Shown here piece after piece: positions 40,974-51,536 of a DNA stretch of 51,536 nt (its first letter is position 1; each line of letters opens with the position of its first letter). The translations under genes and the position numbers were made by a program. The notes beneath the pieces were generated by a model. The model was not told the DNA's origin and searched no databases. It saw only the letters and a program-made list of their open reading frames with translations. The DNA is from Prochlorococcus sp. AG-402-P18 (GTDB lineage Bacteria > Cyanobacteriota > Cyanobacteriia > PCC-6307 > Cyanobiaceae). The stretch spans positions 1-51,536 of the forward strand of contig QCJC01000012.1 in the NCBI GenBank assembly GCA_003216275.1. The letters are read 5' to 3'.

Positions 40974-41321
40974 TTAAACTTTTGAAAGTTTTCTAAATCC
41001 AGAACCACAAGGAGAGGGTTCTGATCCTTTTGGAGTGCTAATCAGAAATCCTCCTCCACTTAAGTCGCCAAAATAATTAAGCGTCAGTCCCTGAAACAAT
41101 ATTATTTGATCTCGACAAGCATATAAAGTAATTCCATCAGCTCGAGCGATTGGAACACCTTCATTTTTACCTGGCCTAATCCTAATAAATTTCCATCCAT
41201 CTCCGTACTTATCATCCAACAAATCAATATGCATAATTCCTGGCGTTCCTGTAAAAGCAGCTTGCCGATTTAGCTCTGCTACTGCTGTTGCAGAAATTGT
41301 TAATCCAGGAGCATTTTCCAT
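40974..41321 (-). CDS. IscA/HesB-like protein lacking most iron-sulfur cysteines
   Basis: The 115-residue product has the overall A-type carrier layout: LTISATAVAELNRQA at the start, and the C-terminal GDLSGGGFLISTP segment matching the family's LxGGGFxxxNP block. True A-type carriers have one cysteine in the middle (GGCSG) and a CGCG pair at the end; here the middle site is replaced by DDKYGDGWKF, and the end reads PCGSGF (C105), so only one of the three ligands remains; C69 is elsewhere. It may no longer carry clusters. It starts 19 bases downstream of the tRNA-Val gene on the same strand. Confidence 0.7.
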   Translation of the reverse strand: MENAPGLTISATAVAELNRQAAFTGTPGIMHIDLLDDKYGDGWKFIRIRPGKNEGVPIARADGITLYACRDQIILFQGLTLNYFGDLSGGGFLISTPKGSEPSPCGSGFRKLSKV

Positions 41322-41340
41322 ACATAAACAATAAATTCGA

Positions 41341-41412
<72 letters not shown>

Positions 41413-41445
41413 ATAAATTTTTAGTCCTTAGACTAATTCAATTAC

Positions 41446-41451
41446 TTTATA
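41446..41451 (-). promoter_or_regulatory. Possible -10 box of tRNA-Val
   Basis: On the minus strand TATAAA lies about 33 bases upstream of the mature tRNA 5' end, in the gap to mazG. The spacing would leave a 5' leader of roughly 25 bases to be removed by RNase P. No good -35 is seen. Confidence 0.35.
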
Positions 41452-41517
41452 CCTCAAGCTGCTCAGTTGTTGAGAATTAAGCATAATTAGATCACGATTC
41501 AAAAAAATTCGTTTACC

Positions 41518-41532
41518 GAGCTTATTAAGCTC
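41518..41532 (+). repeat. Dyad upstream of mazG
   Basis: GAGCTTA-T-TAAGCTC is a perfect dyad 19 bases upstream of the mazG start codon. It could be an operator or a hairpin with a one-base centre; only its position and symmetry support it. Confidence 0.35.
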
Positions 41533-41551
41533 TCTTTCAAGACAACTAGAA

Positions 41552-42364
41552 ATGAAAAACACAAACCAAATAAATACAGAAGAAAAATTTCATAAGCTCA
41601 TTGAAATAGTTTCAACTTTACGAGAACCAATAAATGGCTGTCCTTGGGATCAAAAGCAAACACATATCTCCTTGATACCATATGTTCTAGAAGAAGCTCA
41701 TGAAGTTGCTCATGCAATACGAGAAGGTAATCCCAATGAATTGAGAGAGGAACTTGGAGACCTCTTATTACAAATAATCTTGCATGCTGAAATAGCAAAA
41801 GAAAAAAACTTATTTGATATGAAAGATATAATAGAAGTCATCACTAAGAAGTTAATTCAAAGACATCCACATGTCTTTGAAAATAAAAGAAAAATTAGCC
41901 TAGAAGAAGTAGAAAATTCATGGGAAAAAATCAAAAATAAAGAAAGACCATTAAATAATTCAAAAACACCGATTAGCGACCGTTTAAAACTAAAAATTCG
42001 ACCCCAACCATCTACTAAGGCAGCACTAATAATCTCTAAAAAAGCTTCGCAAAATGGTTTCGAATGGAATAAAATTGATGAAATATGGGATAAATTATTT
42101 GAAGAATTAGACGAATTAAAAAATGCATTAAAAGAAAAGAAATCCTCTGAAGCAGAAACTGAATTAGGGGATGTATTATTCACATTGATAAATATTGCAA
42201 GATGGAGCAAGTTATCTATAGATAATGGATTAGCAAAAACCAACCAACGATTCTTAGAACGATTAGCATATATAGAAGAGAATATAGAAGGAGAATTAAA
42301 CTCTCAGCCAAAAGAAAAAATACAAAAATATTGGAATTTAGCAAAAGTTAATTTAAAGCATTAG
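41552..42364 (+). CDS. mazG: Nucleoside triphosphate pyrophosphohydrolase MazG
   Basis: MazG hydrolyses NTPs and dNTPs, including non-canonical ones, to the monophosphate. The 270-residue form has two MazG domains; the first has [14 protein letters not shown], the EEAHE motif and the [20 protein letters not shown] helix, while the second has the [13 protein letters not shown] and [15 protein letters not shown] helices. Metal-binding Glu/Asp are present in both. The gene is 10 bases upstream of speE on the same strand. Cyanophages carry a shorter single-domain mazG; this one has the full bacterial length. Confidence 0.96.
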   Translation: MKNTNQINTEEKFHKLIEIVSTLREPINGCPWDQKQTHISLIPYVLEEAHEVAHAIREGNPNELREELGDLLLQIILHAEIAKEKNLFDMKDIIEVITKKLIQRHPHVFENKRKISLEEVENSWEKIKNKERPLNNSKTPISDRLKLKIRPQPSTKAALIISKKASQNGFEWNKIDEIWDKLFEELDELKNALKEKKSSEAETELGDVLFTLINIARWSKLSIDNGLAKTNQRFLERLAYIEENIEGELNSQPKEKIQKYWNLAKVNLKH

Positions 42365-42374
42365 TATTAGAGTT

Positions 42375-43244
42375 ATGAATAAAGAGCTAGAAGAAAAAGC
42401 ACATTGGATCGATGAATATCATGAAGGCGTTAGATATGGGCTAGAAGGAAAAGTAATATTAGAAGAGTCTAGTCCTTTTCAACACATTACAATATATGAA
42501 AGCAAAAAATATGGAAAAGCATTGTTACTTGATGGTTGTTGGATGACAGCAGAAAAATCTGAGAAATGTTATCACGAATCTCTTATTCATCCTGCTTTGT
42601 GTAGTTCTAAGCAAATAAATAACATTTTGATTATTGGTGGAGGTGATGGAGGTAGTGCTAGAGAGTGTTTAAGGTATCAAGAAGTTAAATCGGTAGATCT
42701 GATTGAAATTGATCAAAGAGTGATTGAATTAAGTAAAAAATATTTACCAATCATTGGAGAGAAAGCATGGTCTGATGCAAGATTGAATGTAAAAATTAAG
42801 AATGGAATTGATTGGGTGAAAAATACAGAAAATAATGCTTATGATGTCATTATTATTGATGGCGCAGATCCCATTGGACCATCAAAAAAGTTATACAGCT
42901 ATTCTTTCCTAAAAGATTGCAAACGCATACTAAAACCAGGCGGCGTTTTCGCAACTCAAAGTGAATCTCCAGAGTCTTTCCATCAAATTCATATAAATAT
43001 AGTTAAAGTTCTCCGACAAATATTTGACTATGCAGATCCTCTATATGGATTTGTATCTATTTATCCAAGCGGTTTATGGAGTTGGTCATTTGCATCTATG
43101 GAGAAACCAATATACATGTATCCAATCGAAAGTAGGGTGAAAGAGATAGCTGAAAAATGTCAGATATGGAGTGAAAGATGGCAAAAAGGAGCATTTAATA
43201 CTATTCCAGCATTCATAGAAAGAGATTTGGCAAAAAATGACTGA
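42375..43244 (+). CDS. speE: Spermidine synthase
   Basis: SpeE transfers an aminopropyl group from decarboxylated SAM to a diamine. The 289-residue Rossmann-type enzyme has [17 protein letters not shown]-like motif ([15 protein letters not shown]), [14 protein letters not shown], and [14 protein letters not shown]. The catalytic-loop motif is DGADPIGP, where many bacteria have D-S-S/T-D-P; the two aspartates that matter are kept. I recall the same form in other picocyanobacteria. It overlaps speB by 8 bases. No speD for the aminopropyl donor is in the window. Confidence 0.94.
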   Translation: MNKELEEKAHWIDEYHEGVRYGLEGKVILEESSPFQHITIYESKKYGKALLLDGCWMTAEKSEKCYHESLIHPALCSSKQINNILIIGGGDGGSARECLRYQEVKSVDLIEIDQRVIELSKKYLPIIGEKAWSDARLNVKIKNGIDWVKNTENNAYDVIIIDGADPIGPSKKLYSYSFLKDCKRILKPGGVFATQSESPESFHQIHINIVKVLRQIFDYADPLYGFVSIYPSGLWSWSFASMEKPIYMYPIESRVKEIAEKCQIWSERWQKGAFNTIPAFIERDLAKND

Positions 43245-44130
43245 AACAAACTTCAAGAATCTATCTCAATTTAATAAAGATGGTGCAATATTTATGGGAG
43301 CAAAAAGAACCATAGAAAATTGCAAAGTTGCACTATTTGGTGTGCCTTATGATGGAACTAGTTGCTTTAGACCTGGTGCAAGATTCGGTCCTTCTGCTGT
43401 TAGAGAAGATAGTAATGGAATTGAAACATATTGCCCGCAATTAAATTTAGATTTAGAGGATATCAATTTTGCTGACTTAGGTTCATTAGATGTTCCCATT
43501 GGAGATACAAAATTAATAATTGAATATGTCAAAAATGCAACAGATATTTTAATTCGAAATAATCTAAAACCTCTTATTATTGGTGGAGAGCATTCAATAA
43601 CCAGTGGAATAATTAAATCAATAATTAATAATTATCCTGACTTAATTATGATCCAATTAGATGCTCATGCAGACCTTAGAGATGAATGGTTAGGTAATAA
43701 ATTTAGTCATGCATGTACGATGAAAAGATGTTTAGAAATACTTCCCACCAAAAAAATCTTCCAAATTGGAATTAGAAGTGGAACAAAATTAGAATTTATT
43801 GAAATGAAAAAAACTAATAGCTTAATTCCACATGCTTTGGGAGATAATGCAGAATACTTAGAAAAAGCTCTAGAAGAGTTTAAAGGAAAGCCTATCTATT
43901 TAACTTTTGATTTAGATTGGTTTGATCCATCTATAATGCCAGGAACAGGTACTCCTGAGCCAGGAGGTTACTTCTGGAACGATTTCGCAGCAGTCACAGA
44001 TGTACTTAAGTCTCACAATTTAATTGGTGCTGATGTTGTAGAACTATCTCCAAAATTAGATAATTCAGGTATTAGTAGTATTCTTGCTGCAAAAGTTATA
44101 CGCTCACTAATTATGTTATTGAATAAGTAA
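43237..44130 (+). CDS. speB: Agmatinase/arginase family ureohydrolase
   Basis: The 297-residue ureohydrolase has the binuclear manganese site: [16 protein letters not shown] and the later [21 protein letters not shown]. Members split agmatine to putrescine and urea; the overlap with speE makes agmatinase the likely activity, since putrescine is the SpeE substrate. Arginase or another guanidino substrate cannot be excluded on sequence alone. The 8-base overlap with speE implies translational coupling. No arginine decarboxylase is in the window. Confidence 0.92.
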   Translation: MTETNFKNLSQFNKDGAIFMGAKRTIENCKVALFGVPYDGTSCFRPGARFGPSAVREDSNGIETYCPQLNLDLEDINFADLGSLDVPIGDTKLIIEYVKNATDILIRNNLKPLIIGGEHSITSGIIKSIINNYPDLIMIQLDAHADLRDEWLGNKFSHACTMKRCLEILPTKKIFQIGIRSGTKLEFIEMKKTNSLIPHALGDNAEYLEKALEEFKGKPIYLTFDLDWFDPSIMPGTGTPEPGGYFWNDFAAVTDVLKSHNLIGADVVELSPKLDNSGISSILAAKVIRSLIMLLNK

Positions 44131-44147
44131 TCCTATATAAACTCCGT

Positions 44148-44372
44148 TTACTTTTCATTTGAAACTAATACCTTCCCAAAATCAAGTTGTTGATGAACAA
44201 ATTTCTCAGGAATCTTTGGTAAATTAGGTTCTTTTTTTATCCAATGATAACAAAAAACAAATGAAGAAATCTCAGAATGAATTTTTATCTTTCTTAGTTT
44301 GCACCATGCAAATGAATCCAAATGACTTGAGACGCACTGATTACAGCTCCTACAACATCTTTTTGCAATCAT
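44148..44372 (-). CDS. Small cysteine-rich unknown protein
   Basis: The 74-residue product has a Cys-rich N-terminus (MIAKRCCRSCNQCVSSHLDS, with a further Cys in FAWCKL), a central basic segment and one Cys/His pair in FVFCYHW. These residues could bind zinc or an iron-sulfur cluster. I take the ATG at 44370-44372; the frame is open to a TTG 15 bases upstream. A GGTG sequence precedes the ATG. It is convergent with speB (17 bases) and divergent from gcvT across about 130 bases. I recall similar small proteins in marine picocyanobacteria, but I do not know their function. Confidence 0.65.
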   Translation of the reverse strand: MIAKRCCRSCNQCVSSHLDSFAWCKLRKIKIHSEISSFVFCYHWIKKEPNLPKIPEKFVHQQLDFGKVLVSNEK

Positions 44373-44503
44373 GTGGTCACCATCCAAGACTTACAGATTA
44401 GTAAAACTTTCCTTATCGAGCCACAAAGGATTAAATTTGATCCTAGAAGTTCTTATAGATTCAAGTCATTACTAGTAAATTTCTATGTACTGTTAAGCAA
44501 AAA

Positions 44504-45622
44504 ATGAACTTACTTCGAACCCCTCTTTATGAAGAATGCCAAAAATTGGGAGGCAAAATGGTCTCTTTTGCTAACTGGGAAATGCCTGTCAGTTTTTCTG
44601 GATTAATAGAAGAACATAACGCAGTAAGAAACAAGGTAGGAATGTTCGACATCTCTCACATGGGTGTTGTGCAATTAAAAGGAAAAAATGTCAAAAGCGC
44701 ATTACAGCATTTGGTACCTTCAGACGTTTTTCGAATTGGTTCTGGTGAAGCGTGTTATACAGTTCTTTTAAAAGAAAATGGGGGAATTCAAGACGATCTA
44801 ATTATTTATGATCAAGGGATTTCAGAAGCAAACGAGGAAAGTATAATTCTAGTAATTAATGCCTCAAGAAAAGAATCAGACATTAAATGGCTAAACCTTA
44901 ATCTATCTAAATACGAAATTACGATATCCGAATTCATGCCTGAAGGTGCGTTAATAGCCATACAGGGTCCACAATCAATCAATACATTTGAAAATATCCT
45001 TAAAGAGCCCTTATCCGATTTGCCTCGTTTTGGACACAGAACTATTTCATCCAACGCCAATCTAATCAACTCAGAAGAATCAATTTTTATCGCACGAACT
45101 GGTTATACAGGAGAGGAAGGTTTTGAATTTTTATCATCCCCAGAAACAGCCAGATCCATTTGGAAAAATCTAATTAAATCGGGGGTAACCCCATGTGGAC
45201 TAGGAGCAAGAGACACACTTCGATTAGAGGCTGCTATGCATTTATATGGCAATGACATCCACTTAGATACAACTCCCTTTGAAGCTGGTTTAGGTTGGTT
45301 AGTTCATTTAGAAATGCCTAATGATTTTATAGGTAGAAAAGCGCTAGAGAACCAAGCAAAAAATGGAACCAGAAAAAAACTTGTTGGTATCAAGGTTCAA
45401 AATAAAGGTATTGCTAGAAAAGGCTATCAAGTTCTATTCAACCAAGAACCTGTTGGAATAGTAACTAGCGGAACTTGGTCTCCAACTTTAAAAGAACCCA
45501 TAGCTCTAGCTTATGTACCAAGTGAGATTGCCAAAGTCAATACTCAATTAGAAATAGAAATTAGAGGGAAAAAACACCCTGCAATTATCGTCAAACGACC
45601 TTTTTATAGAAAACGTTTTTGA
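44504..45622 (+). CDS. gcvT: Aminomethyltransferase (T-protein of the glycine cleavage system)
   Basis: GcvT transfers the methylene of the lipoyl-bound aminomethyl group to tetrahydrofolate and releases ammonia. The 372-residue product has MVSFANWEMPVSFSGLIEEH, VGMFDISHMG, IARTGYTGEEGFEF and CGLGARDTLRLEAAMHLYGND, all characteristic; the aspartate in LGARDTLRLE region is retained. It is separate from gcvP-gcvH, about 19 kb away. I looked for a glycine riboswitch in the 116-base upstream gap and found none of its conserved core. Confidence 0.97.
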   Translation: MNLLRTPLYEECQKLGGKMVSFANWEMPVSFSGLIEEHNAVRNKVGMFDISHMGVVQLKGKNVKSALQHLVPSDVFRIGSGEACYTVLLKENGGIQDDLIIYDQGISEANEESIILVINASRKESDIKWLNLNLSKYEITISEFMPEGALIAIQGPQSINTFENILKEPLSDLPRFGHRTISSNANLINSEESIFIARTGYTGEEGFEFLSSPETARSIWKNLIKSGVTPCGLGARDTLRLEAAMHLYGNDIHLDTTPFEAGLGWLVHLEMPNDFIGRKALENQAKNGTRKKLVGIKVQNKGIARKGYQVLFNQEPVGIVTSGTWSPTLKEPIALAYVPSEIAKVNTQLEIEIRGKKHPAIIVKRPFYRKRF

Positions 45623-45651
45623 GCAAGTAGAAACTCTGTTGTGCACAAAAG

Positions 45652-45665
45652 CCCATATTTATGGG
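45652..45665. repeat. Short inverted repeat between gcvT and aspS
   Basis: CCCATA-TT-TATGGG is a 6-bp inverted repeat with a 2-base centre, 30 bases after the gcvT stop. It covers the ATG at 45661 that would open a longer aspS frame, and so argues weakly against that start. It has no T-run after it. Confidence 0.35.
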
Positions 45666-45696
45666 AAACTCATTGTTCATGATGATTGGGTGTTTT

Positions 45697-47517
45697 ATGC
45701 GCAATAAAACTTGTGGAGAACTAAGAGCTTCCGCAATAGGCGCAAATATCCAACTATGTGGTTGGGTTGATCGCAGACGAGATCATGGTGGAGTCATTTT
45801 TATCGATCTACGAGACCGCTCTGGAACTATTCAAATCACAGTTGACCCAGATCAAGGAAAGGATCTTTTCACTAAAGCTGAAAGTCTAAGAAATGAGACT
45901 GTTCTTCAAATCAATGGATTAATAAGAGCAAGACCTGAAGAAGCTATTAATACAAAAATTCCAACAGGTGAAATAGAAGTTTTAGCTAAAAAGATAAAAA
46001 TACTAAATGCTGTTACTAGTACACTTCCTTTCTCAGTTTCCATTCATGATGAAGAAAGTGTTAAAGAAGAAATCAGGCTAAGGCATAGATATTTAGATCT
46101 GAGAAAAGAAAGAATGAATAATAATCTTCGATTGAGACATAACACTGTGAAAGCAGCAAGAAGTTTTCTTGAAAATGAAGGTTTTATAGAAGTTGAAACA
46201 CCTGTTTTGACTCGATCAACTCCTGAGGGAGCGAGAGATTACTTAGTCCCCTCTCGTGTATGTGGTGGCGAATTTTTTGCTTTACCGCAATCACCACAAT
46301 TATTCAAACAATTATTAATGGTTGGCGGAATTGAACGTTATTACCAAGTTGCTCGCTGTTTTCGTGATGAAGATTTACGTGCAGATAGGCAACCAGAATT
46401 TACGCAATTAGATATTGAAATGAGTTTTATGGAAGAAAAAGAGATACTTGAATTAAATGAGAAGTTAATTGTAAACATATGGAAAAAAATTAAAGGGATT
46501 GATCTCCCAACTCCATTCCCAAGAATGACTTGGCAAGAGGCTATGGATCGGTTTGGAACTGACAGGCCTGATACTCGGTATGGAATGGAACTTGTTAACA
46601 CAAGTGATTTATTTTCCAAAAGTGGATTTAAAGTTTTTTCAAATGCTATTTCTTCAGGTGGATGCGTCAAATGCATCACCATTGAGGATGGAAATAATTT
46701 AATTAGTAATGTAAGAATAAAACCAGGTGGAGATATTTTTAGCGAAGCCCAAAAGGCTGGAGCTGGCGGACTAGCATTTATTAGAGTTCGAGGAAATGAA
46801 GAAGTCGATACGATTGGAGCCATCAAAGATAATTTAACTACCCCACAAATCAAAGAACTCCTATTAAAAACCAACTCTAAACCTGGCGATCTAATACTTT
46901 TTGGGGCAGGACCAACAAATATTGTTAATCGAACTTTAGATAGAGTTCGTCAATTTATTGCTCAAGATCTCAAAATAATCTCAGACAACGGATTACAAAC
47001 ACAATGGGATTTTCTTTGGGTCACTGATTTTCCTATGTTTGAATTCAATTCTGATGAAAATCGTCTTGAAGCAATTCATCATCCCTTCTGCGCTCCCAAG
47101 CCTGAGGATATTGGTGAATCAGAAAACTTATGGAAAGACAAATTACCCAATTCCAATGCTCAAGCATATGATCTAGTGCTAAATGGACTAGAAATAGGTG
47201 GAGGGTCTTTACGAATTCACAACTCAAAACTTCAAAAAACTGTACTAGAAGTAATTGGTCTATCTAAAAATGAAGCAGAAGAGCAATTCGGTTTTTTAAT
47301 TGATGCACTTTCTATGGGTGCTCCTCCACATGGTGGGATTGCATTTGGACTGGACAGAATAGTTATGCTCTTAGCCAATGAGGATTCAATTAGAGATACT
47401 ATTGCCTTTCCAAAAACACAACAAGCTCGCTGTTCCATGGCTCAAGCCCCTGCAAACGTGGCAAATAAACAATTAGAAGACCTCCACATAGCCTCTACTT
47501 GGATAGATCCTGATTGA
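45697..47517 (+). CDS. aspS: Aspartyl-tRNA synthetase
   Basis: AspS charges tRNA-Asp. The class II enzyme has the N-terminal OB fold with [24 protein letters not shown], the motif 2 region [21 protein letters not shown], the GAD insert of bacterial AspRS, and motif 3 [13 protein letters not shown] use the ATG at 45697 ([15 protein letters not shown], 606 residues), because family members begin close to this point. The frame stays open to an ATG at 45661, which would add 12 hydrophobic residues with no family likeness and overlaps an inverted repeat. Whether it is discriminating or also charges tRNA-Asn cannot be told here. Confidence 0.96.
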   Translation: MRNKTCGELRASAIGANIQLCGWVDRRRDHGGVIFIDLRDRSGTIQITVDPDQGKDLFTKAESLRNETVLQINGLIRARPEEAINTKIPTGEIEVLAKKIKILNAVTSTLPFSVSIHDEESVKEEIRLRHRYLDLRKERMNNNLRLRHNTVKAARSFLENEGFIEVETPVLTRSTPEGARDYLVPSRVCGGEFFALPQSPQLFKQLLMVGGIERYYQVARCFRDEDLRADRQPEFTQLDIEMSFMEEKEILELNEKLIVNIWKKIKGIDLPTPFPRMTWQEAMDRFGTDRPDTRYGMELVNTSDLFSKSGFKVFSNAISSGGCVKCITIEDGNNLISNVRIKPGGDIFSEAQKAGAGGLAFIRVRGNEEVDTIGAIKDNLTTPQIKELLLKTNSKPGDLILFGAGPTNIVNRTLDRVRQFIAQDLKIISDNGLQTQWDFLWVTDFPMFEFNSDENRLEAIHHPFCAPKPEDIGESENLWKDKLPNSNAQAYDLVLNGLEIGGGSLRIHNSKLQKTVLEVIGLSKNEAEEQFGFLIDALSMGAPPHGGIAFGLDRIVMLLANEDSIRDTIAFPKTQQARCSMAQAPANVANKQLEDLHIASTWIDPD

Positions 47518-47580
47518 ATTGATAGAAATTAGCATCAAAAACATTATCCTAAAGAGAAAATATGTAAATTTCTTGGCGTT

Positions 47581-47596
47581 TACCTAGATCAAGGTA
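47581..47596 (+). repeat. Imperfect dyad upstream of pyrG
   Basis: TACCT-A-GATC-A-AGGTA is symmetrical except for one A/A position on each side of the central GATC. It lies 24 bases upstream of the pyrG start. It is a candidate operator or leader hairpin; nothing else supports it. Confidence 0.3.
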
Positions 47597-47620
47597 GCTT
47601 AAAGAATGATTGAAAAGTAA

Positions 47621-49288
<1,668 letters not shown>

Positions 49289-49930
49289 ATGGAACCATCT
49301 CTACCAGTAGTGGAATGTTTTCATTCTCTACAAGGAGAAGGAGAACATGCTGGTAGAAGCGCTTACTTCATCAGATTAGCTAGTTGTAAAGTTGGATGTC
49401 CTTGGTGTGATACGAAAAATTCATGGAATTCCGACCTTCATCCACAACAAAGTTTGATAGATTTATCAATTAGCACAGCCAAAGCCCAAAAAGAAGGTGC
49501 AGCTTTTGTTGTAATCACTGGAGGTGAACCATTACATCATAATTTAGATCATCTATGCAGAGAAATTAGACAATCTACACTAAACCTAGAGAAAAAATCT
49601 ATTCCAATTCATCTCGAAACCAGTGGCGTAGATATGCTAAGTGGCAATCCAGATTGGATTACATTATCGCCTAAACGGCATTCTCCTCCACGCCTTGATA
49701 ATCTGTTATCTTGCCAAGAATTAAAAGTTGTTATCCAGAATGCTGAAGATTTACTTTTTGCCAAAACAATGGCTGATTTAATAAAAAATAATGGAAAAAT
49801 TAAACCTCAATTATTTTTGCAAGCAGGATGGGAAAATGAAGAGGGACAAATACTTGCAATCAAGTTTGTCAAAAACAATCCGGATTGGAGATTAAGTATG
49901 CAAACTCACAAATGGCTAGGTGTACTCTAA
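49289..49930 (+). CDS. queE: 7-carboxy-7-deazaguanine synthase
   Basis: QueE is a radical-SAM enzyme that contracts 6-carboxytetrahydropterin to 7-carboxy-7-deazaguanine on the route to queuosine. The 213-residue protein has FHSLQGEGEHAGRSAYFIRL, then the cluster motif C33-x3-C37-x2-C40 (CKVGCPWC), and VITGGEPLHH. The cluster motif is of the standard spacing. It starts at the ATG immediately after the pyrG stop and ends 47 bases before queC. Confidence 0.95.
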   Translation: MEPSLPVVECFHSLQGEGEHAGRSAYFIRLASCKVGCPWCDTKNSWNSDLHPQQSLIDLSISTAKAQKEGAAFVVITGGEPLHHNLDHLCREIRQSTLNLEKKSIPIHLETSGVDMLSGNPDWITLSPKRHSPPRLDNLLSCQELKVVIQNAEDLLFAKTMADLIKNNGKIKPQLFLQAGWENEEGQILAIKFVKNNPDWRLSMQTHKWLGVL

Positions 49931-49977
49931 CCATCTATATAAATGAGATTTTGCTTAATTAGATTAAAATAAAAATA

Positions 49978-50655
49978 ATGATTGAACAGACGACAATTGC
50001 ATTGCTTTCCGGAGGAATTGATTCAGCTACAGCTGCTTGTATCGCTATGGAAGCTGGCCAAAAAGTAATTGGATTATCATTTGATTATGGTCAACGACAT
50101 CTTAAGGAGTTACAAGCAGCAGCAGATTTAGCAAAAGACTTAAATTTTGAGGATCATATAACAATAAAGATTGATTTATCTTCTTGGGGTGGGTCCTCAT
50201 TGACCGACACGTCACAAGCAATACCCACTAAAGGCATACAAAAAAATACTATTCCTAACACTTACGTTCCGGGTAGAAACACTATCTTTGTTGCTATTGG
50301 GTTGAGTCTTGCAGAAGCTCGTGGAGCCAATCGAATCACGCTAGGAATAAATGCAATGGACTATTCTGGATATCCAGACTGTAGACCCGATTATTTAGAA
50401 GCATATCAAGAATTAGCTAACTTATCGAGCAGAGTAGGACGCGAGGGGAAAGGGATAAAACTCTGGGCTCCACTACTAGATTGGGAAAAAACAAAAATTT
50501 TTAAAGAGGCATTACGCTTAAAAATTCCTATAGAAAAAACATGGAGTTGCTATAAAGGTGAAAGTAAACCGTGTGGAAGATGTGATAGTTGTCGTATTAG
50601 AGATAAAGCATTAAAAGAAATAGATCGCGAAGATCTATGTAGTCAAAATCTCTAG
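49978..50655 (+). CDS. queC: 7-cyano-7-deazaguanine synthase
   Basis: QueC converts 7-carboxy-7-deazaguanine to preQ0 with ATP and ammonia. The 225-residue product has the PP-loop SGGIDS at 11-16, the [20 protein letters not shown] block, [20 protein letters not shown], and the zinc-binding end [17 protein letters not shown]. It follows queE after 47 bases. The stop TAG shares its last base with the GTG start of the downstream pabB-type gene. No queD or queF is in the window. Confidence 0.97.
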   Translation: MIEQTTIALLSGGIDSATAACIAMEAGQKVIGLSFDYGQRHLKELQAAADLAKDLNFEDHITIKIDLSSWGGSSLTDTSQAIPTKGIQKNTIPNTYVPGRNTIFVAIGLSLAEARGANRITLGINAMDYSGYPDCRPDYLEAYQELANLSSRVGREGKGIKLWAPLLDWEKTKIFKEALRLKIPIEKTWSCYKGESKPCGRCDSCRIRDKALKEIDREDLCSQNL

Positions 50656-51536
50656 TGAATAACATTAAACGACTATTATGTCAGTGGAAATCACCTGAGC
50701 TAGTAGCTTACAAATTGATTCAAGAATGGGGAGAGGCAGGATTTATATGGCTTGATGGCGATGGGAGTGATTTAGGTCGATGGGTTACCTTAGGCATTAA
50801 TCCTTTAGAACAGTTTTGTTCTAGAGAAGTAGAAACTTCAAAAGCAAATTCAAACCCTTTCAAGATTTTACGCGAATTGCCTCCAGGTCACTGGACTGGT
50901 TGGCTAAGTTATGAAGCTGCATCTTGGACAGAGCCACAAAATCCATGGCACACAAGTTCTATGGCAACTTTATGGATAGCCTCTCATGACCCTATATTAA
51001 AATTTGATCTGCAGAAGAAAGAGCTCTGGCTAGAAGGGCAAAATCAAAAGCGTCTTTCAACTATGGAAAATTTCCTAAACAATGCTTTTCATCAAAAGCT
51101 TTTCAAAGCTAACAATGATGCGACACAAGAAGCAGAACGAAGGCATAGTATCCCTTTAGAATCCTGGGAATGGAAATTAACAAGTAAAGAATATTCTGAA
51201 AGAGTTGATGAAATTAAAAAATGGATTGCAAACGGTGATATTTTTCAGGCTAATCTAACTACCTCATGCCAAGCCCTATTGCCAGAATCCATGAGTCCAA
51301 TAGATGTATATTCAAAACTTAAAAAAAACTCTCCTGCTCCATTTGCTGGAGTAATTATCGGAGATCAAATGGCAAAAGGAGAAGCTATTATATCAACTTC
51401 ACCAGAAAGATTTCTGAAAGCTTTACCCAGTGGCGAGGTGGAAACACGACCAATCAAAGGAACTAGACCCAGAGATAGAGATCCAGAAAAAGATGCTGAT
51501 TGGGCAGCAGAGCTTATTTGTAGTCCAAAAGATCAT
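50655..51536 (+). CDS. pabB: Aminodeoxychorismate synthase component I-type protein, cut by window edge
   Basis: The open frame starts at a GTG that overlaps the queC stop by one base and runs 294 codons to the window edge without a stop. It has the N-terminal half of the chorismate-binding fold (LPPGHWTGWLSYEAASWTEP), then the chorismate-binding block with KWIANGDIFQANLT, TSPERFLKA and TRPIKGTRPRDRDPEKD. The TRPIKGTRPR motif, with its lysine, is the pattern of aminodeoxychorismate synthase (PabB) rather than anthranilate synthase, so a folate role is likely. The C-terminal part is missing, so the call is by motif only. Confidence 0.85.
   Translation, partial: MNNIKRLLCQWKSPELVAYKLIQEWGEAGFIWLDGDGSDLGRWVTLGINPLEQFCSREVETSKANSNPFKILRELPPGHWTGWLSYEAASWTEPQNPWHTSSMATLWIASHDPILKFDLQKKELWLEGQNQKRLSTMENFLNNAFHQKLFKANNDATQEAERRHSIPLESWEWKLTSKEYSERVDEIKKWIANGDIFQANLTTSCQALLPESMSPIDVYSKLKKNSPAPFAGVIIGDQMAKGEAIISTSPERFLKALPSGEVETRPIKGTRPRDRDPEKDADWAAELICSPKDH

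Noticed and set aside
44388-44503. Possible glycine riboswitch upstream of gcvT
   Set aside because: The gap is only 116 bases and none of the conserved core stretches of the glycine aptamer is visible; only a weak AGGAT/ATCCT pair is present.
46341-46874. 177-codon antisense frame in aspS
   Set aside because: Long but fully antisense to conserved AspRS motifs, with no recognisable protein features or ribosome site.

Overview
The window is a gene-dense, AT-rich piece of a picocyanobacterial chromosome, most likely Prochlorococcus. The AT-rich, low-light-type clades are my best guess, from protein likeness and base composition only; I made no alignment. Cyanobacterial markers are the sulfolipid pair sqdB-sqdX, a Ycf23/DUF561 protein, an acyl-lipid desaturase with three histidine boxes, a cyanobacterial-type chorismate lyase, and a Psb34/ssl1498-like one-helix protein. 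Intergenic gaps are all under about 175 bases. I see no insertion sequence, prophage, CRISPR array or integration scar, so this reads as core genome.

Layout. 1-7.9 kb: uvrB (cut by the left edge), ycf23, tilS, then rnj, dapA and asd on the minus strand. 8-13.5 kb: the tig-clpP-clpX protein quality control block, then dnaX. 13.5-16.4 kb: a membrane glycosyltransferase and a secreted SPOR/SpoIID protein, both probably envelope-related. 16.5-21.3 kb: rpmI-rplT, a TPR membrane protein, thiG, a small Psb34-like gene, sqdB and sqdX. 21.3-27.1 kb, minus strand: a small unknown gene, gcvP, gcvH, a PLP-dependent methionine gamma-lyase-like protein and an HTH-like unknown. 27.2-32.7 kb: desaturase, rplI, dnaB, mnmG, chorismate lyase. 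32.7-41.4 kb: several picocyanobacterial unknowns, a SprT-like metalloprotein, ligA, a TVP38/TMEM64 membrane protein, valS, an IscA-like protein lacking most of its cysteines, and tRNA-Val(UAC). 41.5-51.5 kb: mazG-speE-speB (NTP clean-up and polyamines), gcvT, aspS, pyrG, queE, queC and the start of a pabB-type gene cut by the right edge.

How the genes work together. gcvP, gcvH and gcvT encode three of the four glycine cleavage proteins, needed for photorespiratory glycine, but they lie in two separate places. asd and dapA are consecutive steps toward lysine and diaminopimelate and overlap by 4 bases. queE and queC are two steps of 7-deazaguanine synthesis. speE and speB overlap and give a polyamine module. 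sqdB and sqdX are the two dedicated steps of sulfolipid synthesis.

I did not find a clear new multi-gene system. The best leads are: an A8 tract followed at once by a hairpin, placed just after domain III of dnaX, which could produce a gamma-like short form; an IscA-like protein without the canonical cysteine set; the Psb34-like gene and a 52-codon ORF, both easily missed; and several intergenic inverted repeats.
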